Below the pieces are notes generated by a model. It saw only the letters and a list, made by a program, of their open reading frames with translations. It had not been told where the DNA came from and ran no database searches. This document shows, piece after piece, positions 50,471 through 58,777 of a DNA stretch of 64,000 nt (the first letter of the stretch is position 1; every line of letters begins with the position of its first letter). Where the stretch lies: assembly GCF_032586235.1 (NCBI RefSeq), contig NZ_JAWHTD010000011.1, positions 50,096 to 114,095 of the forward strand, read 5' to 3'. This DNA comes from Aestuariicoccus sp032586235. GTDB taxonomy: Bacteria > Pseudomonadota > Alphaproteobacteria > Rhodobacterales > Rhodobacteraceae. Made by a program: the position numbers and the translations under genes.

Positions 50471-52318
50471 ATGACGCGCTACGGTCTGCCGGTCGCGATC
50501 GCGGCGCTGCTGGCGACGTTCTGGTTCAGCCCGGATGCGCAGGAGATCGCCGCCGGGGTTGCGATCTTTCTGTTCGGGATCCGGATGCTGGAGGACGGCT
50601 TCAAGCTCTTCGGCGGCGGCACGATGGAGCGCGTGCTGGAAAGCGCCACCGGCTCGACCCCGCGCGCCATCGCTTTCGGGATCGTGTCGACCTCGCTCTT
50701 GCAGTCGAGCTCGCTGGTGTCGGTGATCACCATCTCGTTCCTCAGCGCCGGGCTGATTTCGCTGATCGGCGGCGTCGGGGTGATCTTCGGCGCCAATATC
50801 GGCACGACGACCGGAGCCTGGCTGGTCGCGGGGCTGGGGCTCAAGGTCAACATCGCCGCCTATGCGATGCCGATGCTGGCGCTCAGCATCCTGCTGGTCT
50901 TTCAGAAGTCCAAGCCCCTGCGGGGCGTCGGTTTTGCCCTGGGCGGGCTGGGGTTTCTGTTCCTGGGTATCCACTACATGAAAGAGGGGTTCGAGGCGTT
51001 CAAGGATCAGATCGACCTGACGCAATTCGCGCTGTCGGGGCTTCTGGGGCTGGTGGTCTATTCGCTGACGGGCATGGTCGCCACGGTGATCATGCAATCC
51101 AGCCACGCGACGATGGTGCTGATCCTGACCGCGCTGGCCGCCGGTCAGATCAGCTATGAGAACGCGCTGGCGCTGGCCATCGGCGCGAACATCGGCACCA
51201 CGGTTACCGCGATCATCGGCTCGCTCGGCGCGAATTTCCAGGGCCGGCGGCTGGCGCTTGCGCATCTGGTCTTCAACGTGGTCACGGCCGCCGTTGCGCT
51301 GGTCTTCATCGCCCCGCTGCGCGACAGCGTCGACTGGATCAGCGCGGCGGTGGGGATCGCCGAGGGCGATTACGCGATGAAGCTGGCGGTGTTCCACACG
51401 ATCTTCAACGTGATCGGAGTGGTTCTGATGGTGCCGATGTTGCGCCGCCTGATCGTCTTCATCGAGCAGCGGATCGTCGAGCCGGTGCCGGATGTCAGCC
51501 GCCCGCGTTACCTCAACGAGGCGGTCGACGCCTTCCCCCAGACCTTCGAGACCGCTTTGCGCAAAGAGGTTCAGCACCTTTACGAAAACGCCTCGGAGCT
51601 GATCATGCACGGGCTCAACCTGCACAGACAGCAGGTCTATACCAGCGACAACCTGGCCGAGACCGTGCGCCAGAGCCGCAGGCGGCTCGAGCTGGACATC
51701 GACCAGGATTACGAGCGCCGGGTCAAGACGCTCTATTCCGCCATCGTCGAATTCACCACCCGCGCCGGGGACAAACGGCTGCCGCCCGACATCGCGGGCC
51801 GGGTCTATGCCCTGCGCGATGTGGCCAGCGACATCGTGCAGGTGGTGAAATCGGTCAAGCATCTTCGCAAGAACATCCTGCGCTATACCACGCGGCCGCA
51901 GGGGGCGGTCACCGGGCTTTACGACGATCTTCGGACCGAAATCGCGCGCATCGCCGTCGAGATACGCAAGCTGGGCCGCGCCGCGCCCGAGGACCGCAGC
52001 GCGCTCTGGCTGGACGAAGAACGCGCCCAGATCGAGGAGGCGGCGCAAAAGGCCACCGGCCGGGTCGACGCGCTGATCCGCAGCGGCGACCTCAGCCCGG
52101 CGGCGGCGACGTCCTTTCTCAACGATTCAGGCTATGCCTACAGCGCCATGCGCGACTTGATCGCGGCGGCCCGCAGTTACTACATCGAACGCGACAGCGC
52201 CCTGGCCGAGGTCGAGCGCATCCTGACGCTGGATGACGAGGAAATCGCCGAGGCGGTCACGCAACGGAACGGCGCGGCTGCGCAGACGGCAAAGCCGACG
52301 GTCACGAAACCGTCTTGA
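50471..52318 (+). CDS. Na+/phosphate cotransporter-like protein with PhoU-type C terminus
   Basis: 615 residues. Two inverted repeats of the NptA/YjbB (SLC34-like) fold carry the hallmark QSSS (STSLLQSSSL) and QSSHAT motifs and the GANIGTT segments. The last 280 residues form a charged helical PhoU-like domain. Such proteins move phosphate with sodium, often outwards to control internal phosphate. The ATG at 50471 follows a weak GG-rich site; upstream in-frame starts lie in the intergenic region. It is divergent from the PiT gene, so uptake and export may be balanced by one promoter. Confidence 0.88.
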   Translation: MTRYGLPVAIAALLATFWFSPDAQEIAAGVAIFLFGIRMLEDGFKLFGGGTMERVLESATGSTPRAIAFGIVSTSLLQSSSLVSVITISFLSAGLISLIGGVGVIFGANIGTTTGAWLVAGLGLKVNIAAYAMPMLALSILLVFQKSKPLRGVGFALGGLGFLFLGIHYMKEGFEAFKDQIDLTQFALSGLLGLVVYSLTGMVATVIMQSSHATMVLILTALAAGQISYENALALAIGANIGTTVTAIIGSLGANFQGRRLALAHLVFNVVTAAVALVFIAPLRDSVDWISAAVGIAEGDYAMKLAVFHTIFNVIGVVLMVPMLRRLIVFIEQRIVEPVPDVSRPRYLNEAVDAFPQTFETALRKEVQHLYENASELIMHGLNLHRQQVYTSDNLAETVRQSRRRLELDIDQDYERRVKTLYSAIVEFTTRAGDKRLPPDIAGRVYALRDVASDIVQVVKSVKHLRKNILRYTTRPQGAVTGLYDDLRTEIARIAVEIRKLGRAAPEDRSALWLDEERAQIEEAAQKATGRVDALIRSGDLSPAAATSFLNDSGYAYSAMRDLIAAARSYYIERDSALAEVERILTLDDEEIAEAVTQRNGAAAQTAKPTVTKPS

Positions 52319-52366
52319 AACAGGTGTAGGATGCGGCCGACGGGCCGCGGATCGGAGACACAGGAC

Positions 52367-52630
52367 ATGGGACTGAAGAACCTCGCCGAGAAGGTGGTCG
52401 AGTACAACGCGCGGCTCGAAGACGGCAAGGCCAGCAAGATCAAGCCCGGCCATGTCGAGAAGGTGCTTAAAAAGCTGCGCAAGAAGGCCGCCGCGCTGGA
52501 ATCCGAGATCGCGGTGGCGGACACGCCCGACAGAAAGACCCGGCTGGAAAAGAAGCTGAACATCGCGCGGGAGCATGTGGAGCGCGCGGAATGGCTGCTG
52601 AACGAGATCGGCGGCGCTGGCGGGGCCTGA
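52367..52630 (+). CDS. Hypothetical coiled-coil protein (87 aa)
   Basis: 87 residues, highly charged, with a lysine-rich helix (EKVLKKLRKKAAALESEI) that reads as a two-stranded coiled coil. No family is recognised. The start at 52367 has GGAGA and AGGA upstream. It follows the NptA-type gene after 48 bp and could share its transcript. Confidence 0.65.
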   Translation: MGLKNLAEKVVEYNARLEDGKASKIKPGHVEKVLKKLRKKAAALESEIAVADTPDRKTRLEKKLNIAREHVERAEWLLNEIGGAGGA

Positions 52631-52642
52631 GCCAAGCGCCCG

Positions 52643-53479
52643 TCAGGGTGTCCCGGCGCGCAGCGCGCTGATCATCCGCGCATTATCAAGCGCGATGACG
52701 CTCTGGTCGGCAAAGCATTGCGCCAGCGTCGTGGCCTGTTCGGTGAAGGGCCGCACATTCTGGCGATAGATGGTGAAGGCCCCGACCAGCCGGTCGCTCG
52801 ACATCATCGGAATGGCCACGAAGGACCGCGCGCCGCCGTGGAACGCGGTGGCGTATCGCAGCGGATCGTCGCCGTGAAAGATCTCTTCCGCGCGCACGTC
52901 GGGAATTGCGACGATCCCGTGCCCCGCCGCCAGCCGCCCCAGACCCGTCTGAGGGCTGACCGCAAAGGTGCCCTGCGCGTCGAGCCAGTCGCGGAACGCG
53001 TCGGGGATGCCACGGATGTGGCTGGCCGAAAAACGCCGGTCGCCGTGATAGTCGAAGAGTATGCCGAATTCCGCCTCGCAGAGATCGAGCGCGAAGCCCA
53101 GGATCGCCGACATGACCTTGTCGATCTCGCCGTCCGACCGGCTGATGATGCGCAACACCTCGCCCAGGGCCTTCTCGCGGCGCAGCGCCTCTTCGAGGCT
53201 GAGCGCAAGCTCGGACACGATGGCGGCGTGATCGGTGCGCACCTCTGGGTCGGGGGAGGCCCCACTCAGCCGGGCGTGAAGCTCGAGCTTCGATGAGACG
53301 TCGAGCTTGCGGTAGATCGTGGCCAGATGCGTCCGCACGGTCGAGGGCGCAATCCCCAGCCGCCCGGCGATGGCCTGATAAGTGTCGCCGCGGGCATAGG
53401 CGCTTGCGATCTCGGTCTCGCGCGGGCTGAGGATGTCATGGGTCAAAACGGTCGAACGGGTCCTGAAAAGTCTGTCCAC
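52643..53479 (-). CDS. LuxR-type HTH regulator with C-terminal GAF domain
   Basis: About 278 residues from the GTG at 53479 (AGGA just upstream); a TTG at 53446 is another possible start, and no good ATG lies close to the domain. The N-terminal LuxR helix-turn-helix (SPRETEIASAYARGDTYQAI ... STVRTHLATIYRKL) comes first, which is unusual because LuxR-type domains normally lie at the C terminus. A GAF domain (residues 110-270) follows and could bind a small ligand or cofactor. Divergent from the MFS gene; it may control the downstream demethylase-racemase genes, but that is a guess. Confidence 0.78.
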   Translation of the reverse strand: MDRLFRTRSTVLTHDILSPRETEIASAYARGDTYQAIAGRLGIAPSTVRTHLATIYRKLDVSSKLELHARLSGASPDPEVRTDHAAIVSELALSLEEALRREKALGEVLRIISRSDGEIDKVMSAILGFALDLCEAEFGILFDYHGDRRFSASHIRGIPDAFRDWLDAQGTFAVSPQTGLGRLAAGHGIVAIPDVRAEEIFHGDDPLRYATAFHGGARSFVAIPMMSSDRLVGAFTIYRQNVRPFTEQATTLAQCFADQSVIALDNARMISALRAGTP

Positions 53480-53702
53480 CGATCCTGTCGCAGCTTGGCC
53501 GGGCGGGCAATCCTGCAGATGATGTAGGCGAATACCGCAGCGGTTGCGGGCAGAATACAGCAAACGGCGGATACCGTGCGGGCTGCCGGGGGCGCATGAT
53601 GCCGCCACCCCAGACGGAGGATCGGCGGATGCACAGGCTCAAGGCCGCAGGAGGCCATTTCAACACCGGGCGGTTTGCGCTCTTTCATCCAAAGGACCTG
53701 TG

Positions 53703-54878
53703 ATGCGCTGGCGCATCCTCGCCCTGCTGTTCGCCGCCCGTGTCGGGCTGGGGCTGCAATTTCAGACCATGGCCTCGGTCGGTGACGATCTGGCCGGGGT
53801 CTTCGGGCTCGATTACGCCGACATCGGGCTGATGGTCGGCCTCTTCATGGCGCCGGGGCTGTTCCTTGCGTTGCCTGCCGGGTTTTCGGGCCGGTTCGCG
53901 TCGGATCGCACGCTGGCCGGGCTGGGGTTGGCGGCGCTGGCGCTGGGCGGGGCGGTGTCGGCCACGGCGGCGGGGCCCTGGACGGTCGGGGCCGGGCGCA
54001 TGGGCGCCGGTCTGGGCTTCGTCTTTGCCAACCTCTATTTCACCAAGATGGCCGCCGACTGGTTCGACGGGCGCGAGATCGCCACGGCGATGAGCATTCT
54101 GGTCATGAGCTGGCCTTTCGGCATCGCCATGGGGCAGGTCGGCCACGCCGTCCTGACCGAGCTTTACGGCTGGCGCGTGCCCTTCGCGGTGGCGTCGGTC
54201 TATTGCGCGCTTGCGGCGTTCGGCATGTTCACCCTCTACCGCACCCCAGAGGTCCGGGCGGGGGCCGCGCCCGGCCGGATGACCTGGCTCTTGCCGCGCG
54301 AATGGGGGCTGATCCTCTGCGCCGGGGTCGCCTGGGGCGTGTTCAACGCGGGATACGTGGCCTACCTGACGTTCGGTCCGCTGATGCTCGAGGCGCGGGG
54401 CACCGATCCGCTGGCGGCGGCATCGGTGATCAGCGTCGGCAGCTGGCTGATGATCCTGTCGGGCGCGGCCTGCGGGCAGATCGCCGACCGCTTCGGGCGG
54501 CGCGACACGATCCTGACGGTGTGTATCGGCGCAGGCGTCGTCGCGCTGCTGCTGCTGAAACTGCCCGGCGCGGGGCTGGCGGCGAGCCTGATCTTCGGCC
54601 TGCTGGGCGTCGCGCCCGCCGGTGTGATCATGGCGCTGGCCGGGCAGGCCGTCGCGCCCGAGCGGCGGGCCTTCGGGATGGGGATTTTCTTTACGGTCTA
54701 TTACGTCGTCATGACCGCGGCCCCGCCGTTCGCAGGATGGCTGTCGGACCGAAGCGGTACGCCCGATTCGGCGATCCTGTTCGGCGCGGTGCTCTTTGCG
54801 CTGGTCCTGCCGGCAGCGTTGGCCTTTCGCCTGCTCAAGGCCGCTCAGCGCGCGCCCCAGGTGTCCGAGAGGCGGTAG
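53703..54878 (+). CDS. Major facilitator superfamily transporter
   Basis: 391 residues with 12 membrane segments and MFS loop motifs (GLMVGLFMAPGLFLAL region and GQIADRFGRRDT between helices 8 and 9). The ATG at 53703 has AAAGGA upstream; an in-frame ATG much further upstream would give a long non-hydrophobic leader. The last 34 nt overlap the convergent proline-racemase-family gene. The substrate is unknown. An uptake role for a proline-betaine-like compound would fit the neighbouring enzymes. Confidence 0.85.
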   Translation: MRWRILALLFAARVGLGLQFQTMASVGDDLAGVFGLDYADIGLMVGLFMAPGLFLALPAGFSGRFASDRTLAGLGLAALALGGAVSATAAGPWTVGAGRMGAGLGFVFANLYFTKMAADWFDGREIATAMSILVMSWPFGIAMGQVGHAVLTELYGWRVPFAVASVYCALAAFGMFTLYRTPEVRAGAAPGRMTWLLPREWGLILCAGVAWGVFNAGYVAYLTFGPLMLEARGTDPLAAASVISVGSWLMILSGAACGQIADRFGRRDTILTVCIGAGVVALLLLKLPGAGLAASLIFGLLGVAPAGVIMALAGQAVAPERRAFGMGIFFTVYYVVMTAAPPFAGWLSDRSGTPDSAILFGAVLFALVLPAALAFRLLKAAQRAPQVSERR

Positions 54879-55873
54879 CCCTCGGGCCAGGGGTCGGACG
54901 GGTCGAGCATGTGCTGGTGAATGCCGGTGATCCAGCCGCGCCCCGAGATCTCGGGCACGATCGCCTGGCGGGCGCCCACTTTGGTTTCGCCCAGGATGGT
55001 GCCCGCGAAGGTCGAGCCGATCAGCGAGCGCGCCGTCAGCCGGTCGCCCACCCGCATCCGCCCCCGCGCATGCAGCACCGCCATGCGCGCCGACAGCGCC
55101 GTGCCGGTGGGCGAGCGGTCGACCTTGCCGGGCTGGATCGCCACGGCGGCGCGCGTGGCCAGCCCTTGCGCGCCCTCCTCCAGCCCACCGGCGAAAAGGC
55201 AGAACGAGATGTGCCGCCAATCGGGGTTTTCGGGATGCGTGAAACCAAGCTGAGCGTTGGCGGCGTCGGTGATCCGGACGCCCAGCCGGGCGATGTCATG
55301 CGCCTCGGTATCGGTCAGCGCGAACCCCAGCGCGGGGGCGTCGACGATCACGAAGCTGTCGCCGCCATAGGCGGTGTCGACGGTCAGCGTGCCCAGCCCC
55401 TCGACCTCAAGCGACTGGCCGAGCGCGGCCGCGAAGGAGGGCAGGTTGCGGACGTGGATCCGTTCGGCCTTGCCGTTCCGGCACTCGGCCCGGACACGCA
55501 CCAGCCCGCCCGGGGCCTCGAGCACCAGGTGGGTTTCGGGCTCTTGCATCGGCACCAGACCGCCGTCGAGCAGGACCGTCGCCACGCAGATCGCATTCGA
55601 TCCGGACATGGGCGGGGTGTCCTCTGGTTCCATGATGATCCAGGCGGCCTGCGCCTCGGGGTGTTTGGGCGGCACCAGCAGGTTCACATGCCGGAACACT
55701 CCGCCGCGCGGCTCGTTCAGCACGAAGTTGCGCAGCGTCCCGTCCCGCGCGATCCAGCGGCTCTGCGCCCAGATCGTGTCGCCCGGAGGCGGCAGCACGC
55801 CGCCGACGATGACGTCGCCGACCTCGCCCTCGGCATGGGCGGAAATCACGTGTATGGTCTTGACCGAGCGCAT
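54845..55873 (-). CDS. Proline racemase family protein with Ser/Thr in place of the catalytic cysteines
   Basis: 342 residues, full length for the family. The two catalytic positions are Ser90 (PMSGSN, normally MCGHG/N) and Thr256 (DRSPTGT, normally DRSPCGT). Cys/Cys members are racemases or epimerases, and Cys/Thr members are trans-3-hydroxyproline dehydratases; Ser/Thr members have neither thiol. The enzyme may dehydrate or epimerise a hydroxyproline-type compound by a different mechanism, or be inactive. It follows the demethylase-like gene after 1 bp, so the two are co-transcribed. Confidence 0.82.
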   Translation of the reverse strand: MRSVKTIHVISAHAEGEVGDVIVGGVLPPPGDTIWAQSRWIARDGTLRNFVLNEPRGGVFRHVNLLVPPKHPEAQAAWIIMEPEDTPPMSGSNAICVATVLLDGGLVPMQEPETHLVLEAPGGLVRVRAECRNGKAERIHVRNLPSFAAALGQSLEVEGLGTLTVDTAYGGDSFVIVDAPALGFALTDTEAHDIARLGVRITDAANAQLGFTHPENPDWRHISFCLFAGGLEEGAQGLATRAAVAIQPGKVDRSPTGTALSARMAVLHARGRMRVGDRLTARSLIGSTFAGTILGETKVGARQAIVPEISGRGWITGIHQHMLDPSDPWPEGYRLSDTWGAR

Positions 55874-55874
55874 G

Positions 55875-57920
55875 TCAGATGTCCTTGACCAGCCGCAGCG
55901 CGTCGTAGATCGCCGCGTGGGTGTTGCGCGCGCTGACCGCGTCGCCGATGCGGAAAAGCTGAAACCGGCCGTCCGGGTTTCGCGTCACCCGCTGCGGGCG
56001 GCCCGCGATCAGCGCGTCGTGATCGACCGCGCCCGCGTTCGACGACAGCGGCCTGAGGTCGAAATAGAGATCTGCCAGCGGCAGGGTGCCGTAGTTCACC
56101 ACCACCTGATCATAGGTCTTTTCAAAGGTCACATCGCTGTAATCCGTGCCGATCACTGCGCAGAGCCGGTTGCCGTCGCGCACAACGTCCCGCAGGCGGC
56201 GCGCCACCGTGAATGTCACGTCCTTGTCCTGCAGCGCGCGCATGTAGGGCACCAGGTTCATGCCCATGACCTCGGGGGCGACGCCGCGGTCGGGGGTCAT
56301 CACCTCGACCTTCGCGCCGGCGTTCGCGGCCACCTCGGCGGCCATGAGCCCGGGATGATCGCCGCTTTCGTCGTAGATCAGTACCTCGTGGCCCGGCTTC
56401 GCATCGCCCGAGATCAGATCCCAGGCGGTGATCACATGCGGTGCGTCCTGGCCGCTTTCGAAAAGTTCGGTGTTGGGCAGCCCGCCGGTGGCGACGATCA
56501 CCACATCGGGGTTCAGCGTGGTGACATCCGCCGCCTCGGTCCAGGTGTTGAAATGGAAGGTCACGTCGTGGGCGGCGCATTGCGCCATGCGCCAGTCTAT
56601 GATCGAGATCATCTCGCGCCGGCGCGGGTTCTGCGCGGTCAGCCGGACCTGCCCGCCGGGGTCGGGCTGGGCCTCGAACACGATCACCTCGTGCCCGCGT
56701 TCGGCGGCCACGCGCGCGGCCTCGAGCCCGCCAGGCCCCGCGCCGACGATCACCACCCGCTTGCGGGTTTCGGCCGGGGCGATGTCATGCGGCATGGTCA
56801 GCTCGCGCCCCGTGGCCGGGTTGTGGATGCAAAGCGCCTCGCATCCCTCATAGATCCGGTCGAGGCAATAGGTGGCGCCGACGCAGGGGCGGATGTCGTG
56901 CTCGCGCCCTTCGATGATTTTGCGCACGATATGCGGGTCGGCCATATGCGCGCGGGTCATGCCGACCATGTCCAGAAGGCCCGATGCGACCGCGTGGCGG
57001 GCGGTGGCCACGTCGGGGATGCGGGCGGCGTGGAAGGTGGGCAAACCGGTGGCCGCGCGCACCGCGCCCGCGAAATCCAGATGCGGGGCGCTTTTCATGC
57101 CCTGCACCGGGATCACGTCGGTCATCGCCGGGTCGGTGTGGATGCGGCCCCGGATCACGTTGAGGAAATCGACCATGCCACAACCGGCCAGCCGTTTCGA
57201 GATCTCGATGCCCTCGCTGGGCGTGATCCCGCCTGCCGCGACCTCGTCCGCGGTGTAGCGCAGACCGACGATGAAGTCCGCGCCCACCCGCGCGCGGATG
57301 CCCGTCAGCACGTCCATCAGCAGTTTCATCCGGCTTTCCAGCGTCTGGCCGCCGTAGGGCCCCTCGAGATCGTTGGTCAGGGGCGACCAGAACTGATCGA
57401 GCAGGTGTCCATAGACCTGCAGCTCGATCCCGTCCATGCCGCCCTCTTTCATCCGCTCGGCCGCATCGGCGAAATCGCCGGTGATGCGCTCGATGTCCCA
57501 ATCCTCGGCCAGCTTGGGGAACATCCGGTGCGCCGGTTCGCGGTGTCTGGACGAGGACAGGGAAGGCAGCCAATCGCCCTTGGACCAGCCGGTGCGGCGG
57601 CCCAGGTGGGTGAGCTGGATCATCACCGCGCAGCCGTGATCGTGGCAGGCGTCGGTCAGCCGGCGGATCCAGGGCACGACCTCGTCCTTATAGGCCAGGA
57701 TGTTGTTGAAGGCCGGCGGGCTGTCGCGCGACACCGAGGCCGACCCGGCGGTCATCGCCAGCGCCACGCCCGCCTTGGCGCGTTCGGCGTGATAGGCCGC
57801 GTAGCGATCCTTCGGCATTCCGTCTTCGGGGTAGGCCGGTTCGTGGCTGGTGGTCATGATCCGGTTGCGCAGGGTCAGATGCCGGAGCCGGTAGGGCTGA
57901 AGCAGGGGATCGCTGGACAT
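55875..57920 (-). CDS. Old-yellow-enzyme/2,4-dienoyl-CoA-reductase family flavoprotein, N-methylproline-demethylase-like
   Basis: 681 residues: an FMN TIM barrel (residues 1-340), a [4Fe-4S]-type cysteine region near 345-370 and a C-terminal FAD/NAD(P) module (VVIVGAGPGGLEAAR). The barrel contains GDFADAAERMKEGGMDGIELQVYG. The cysteine spacing is C-x5-C-x7-C-x3-C instead of the usual C-x2-C-x3-C-x11-C. The TMADH/N-methylproline demethylase group is the best guess for function: oxidative N-demethylation of proline derivatives. The downstream proline-racemase-family gene supports a (hydroxy)proline-betaine route. Confidence 0.8.
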   Translation of the reverse strand: MSSDPLLQPYRLRHLTLRNRIMTTSHEPAYPEDGMPKDRYAAYHAERAKAGVALAMTAGSASVSRDSPPAFNNILAYKDEVVPWIRRLTDACHDHGCAVMIQLTHLGRRTGWSKGDWLPSLSSSRHREPAHRMFPKLAEDWDIERITGDFADAAERMKEGGMDGIELQVYGHLLDQFWSPLTNDLEGPYGGQTLESRMKLLMDVLTGIRARVGADFIVGLRYTADEVAAGGITPSEGIEISKRLAGCGMVDFLNVIRGRIHTDPAMTDVIPVQGMKSAPHLDFAGAVRAATGLPTFHAARIPDVATARHAVASGLLDMVGMTRAHMADPHIVRKIIEGREHDIRPCVGATYCLDRIYEGCEALCIHNPATGRELTMPHDIAPAETRKRVVIVGAGPGGLEAARVAAERGHEVIVFEAQPDPGGQVRLTAQNPRRREMISIIDWRMAQCAAHDVTFHFNTWTEAADVTTLNPDVVIVATGGLPNTELFESGQDAPHVITAWDLISGDAKPGHEVLIYDESGDHPGLMAAEVAANAGAKVEVMTPDRGVAPEVMGMNLVPYMRALQDKDVTFTVARRLRDVVRDGNRLCAVIGTDYSDVTFEKTYDQVVVNYGTLPLADLYFDLRPLSSNAGAVDHDALIAGRPQRVTRNPDGRFQLFRIGDAVSARNTHAAIYDALRLVKDI

Positions 57921-57978
57921 CGGACGCTCCTTTGTTGGCGGTGGTCCGTGCCCAAGGAATGCGATTTGTCCCGGCGGA

Positions 57979-58764
57979 TCAATCCTCTTCGCTGTCGGTC
58001 ACCAGCTGTGACAGATCGCGCGCCGCCTCGCGCAGCGGTTGCAGAAAGTCGAGCGCCCGGTCGATGCCGAACCGCTGCGTGGGGGCGTGGAACGACAGTG
58101 TGGCCATCAGCCGGTCCTGCACGTCGAGGATCGGCACGGCGAGCGCGATCATGTCCTCCATGAACTCTTCGCGGTCGAGCGCATAGCCCTGCTTGCGCAC
58201 CTCGCGGATCTCGTCGAGCAGCCGGTCGTGATCGGTGATCGTGTTGGGCGTCCGCGGTTCCAGCTCGGTCGCGTCCAGGTATTTGCGCAGGTGGTTCGCG
58301 GTCAGCGAGCTGAGGTACATCTTGCCGCTGGCGGTGCAGTAGAACGGCACGCGGGTGCCGATGGGCAGCTGGATGCGCAGCGGCCATTCGGTCTCGACCC
58401 GTTCGAGATAGGTCATCGCGTCGCGGTCGGGCAGGGCGATGTTGCAGGTCTCGCCGATCTCTTGGCTGAGCCGCCGCAGGATGGCCTGCCGCGCGCTGCG
58501 GATGCGCCGCGACGACAGGACGCTTCCGGCTAGGGTCCGCAGGCGGGGGCCGGGCGAATACCGCCGCCCGTCCAGATCGCGCTGCAAAAAGCCCTCTTCT
58601 TCCAGAGTGTTGAAGAGGCGGTGGATGGTCGGCTTGGGCAATCCGATTCGGGCGTTCACCTCGGTCGGGGTGACCGGCACCCCGGCCCTGGCGATCTCTT
58701 CGATCACCATCAGCAGCCGGAGATTGGTCGGGATCGTCCCCTCTTTGCCGGTGTTGCCATCCAT
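57979..58764 (-). CDS. IclR family transcriptional regulator
   Basis: 261 residues. Winged-helix N terminus (VTPTEVNARIGLPKPTIHRLFNTLEE) and a C-terminal effector domain with the IclR signature motif GxRVPFYCTASGKMYLS. The start at 58764 is preceded by GAGG; an in-frame upstream ATG overlaps the DctM gene. It sits between the demethylase gene and the TRAP operon on the same strand, 14 bp after dctM. An inverted repeat in the promoter at 62167-62191 is a candidate operator. IclR-type regulators are known for isethionate clusters, which makes a role there plausible. Confidence 0.87.
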   Translation of the reverse strand: MDGNTGKEGTIPTNLRLLMVIEEIARAGVPVTPTEVNARIGLPKPTIHRLFNTLEEEGFLQRDLDGRRYSPGPRLRTLAGSVLSSRRIRSARQAILRRLSQEIGETCNIALPDRDAMTYLERVETEWPLRIQLPIGTRVPFYCTASGKMYLSSLTANHLRKYLDATELEPRTPNTITDHDRLLDEIREVRKQGYALDREEFMEDMIALAVPILDVQDRLMATLSFHAPTQRFGIDRALDFLQPLREAARDLSQLVTDSEED

Positions 58765-58777
58765 ATGTTCGCCGTCC

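Noticed and set aside
55374..58163. Plus-strand open frame of over 900 codons opposite the racemase-like, demethylase and IclR genes
   Set aside because: It spans three genes with strong domain evidence on the other strand; it has no domain of its own.
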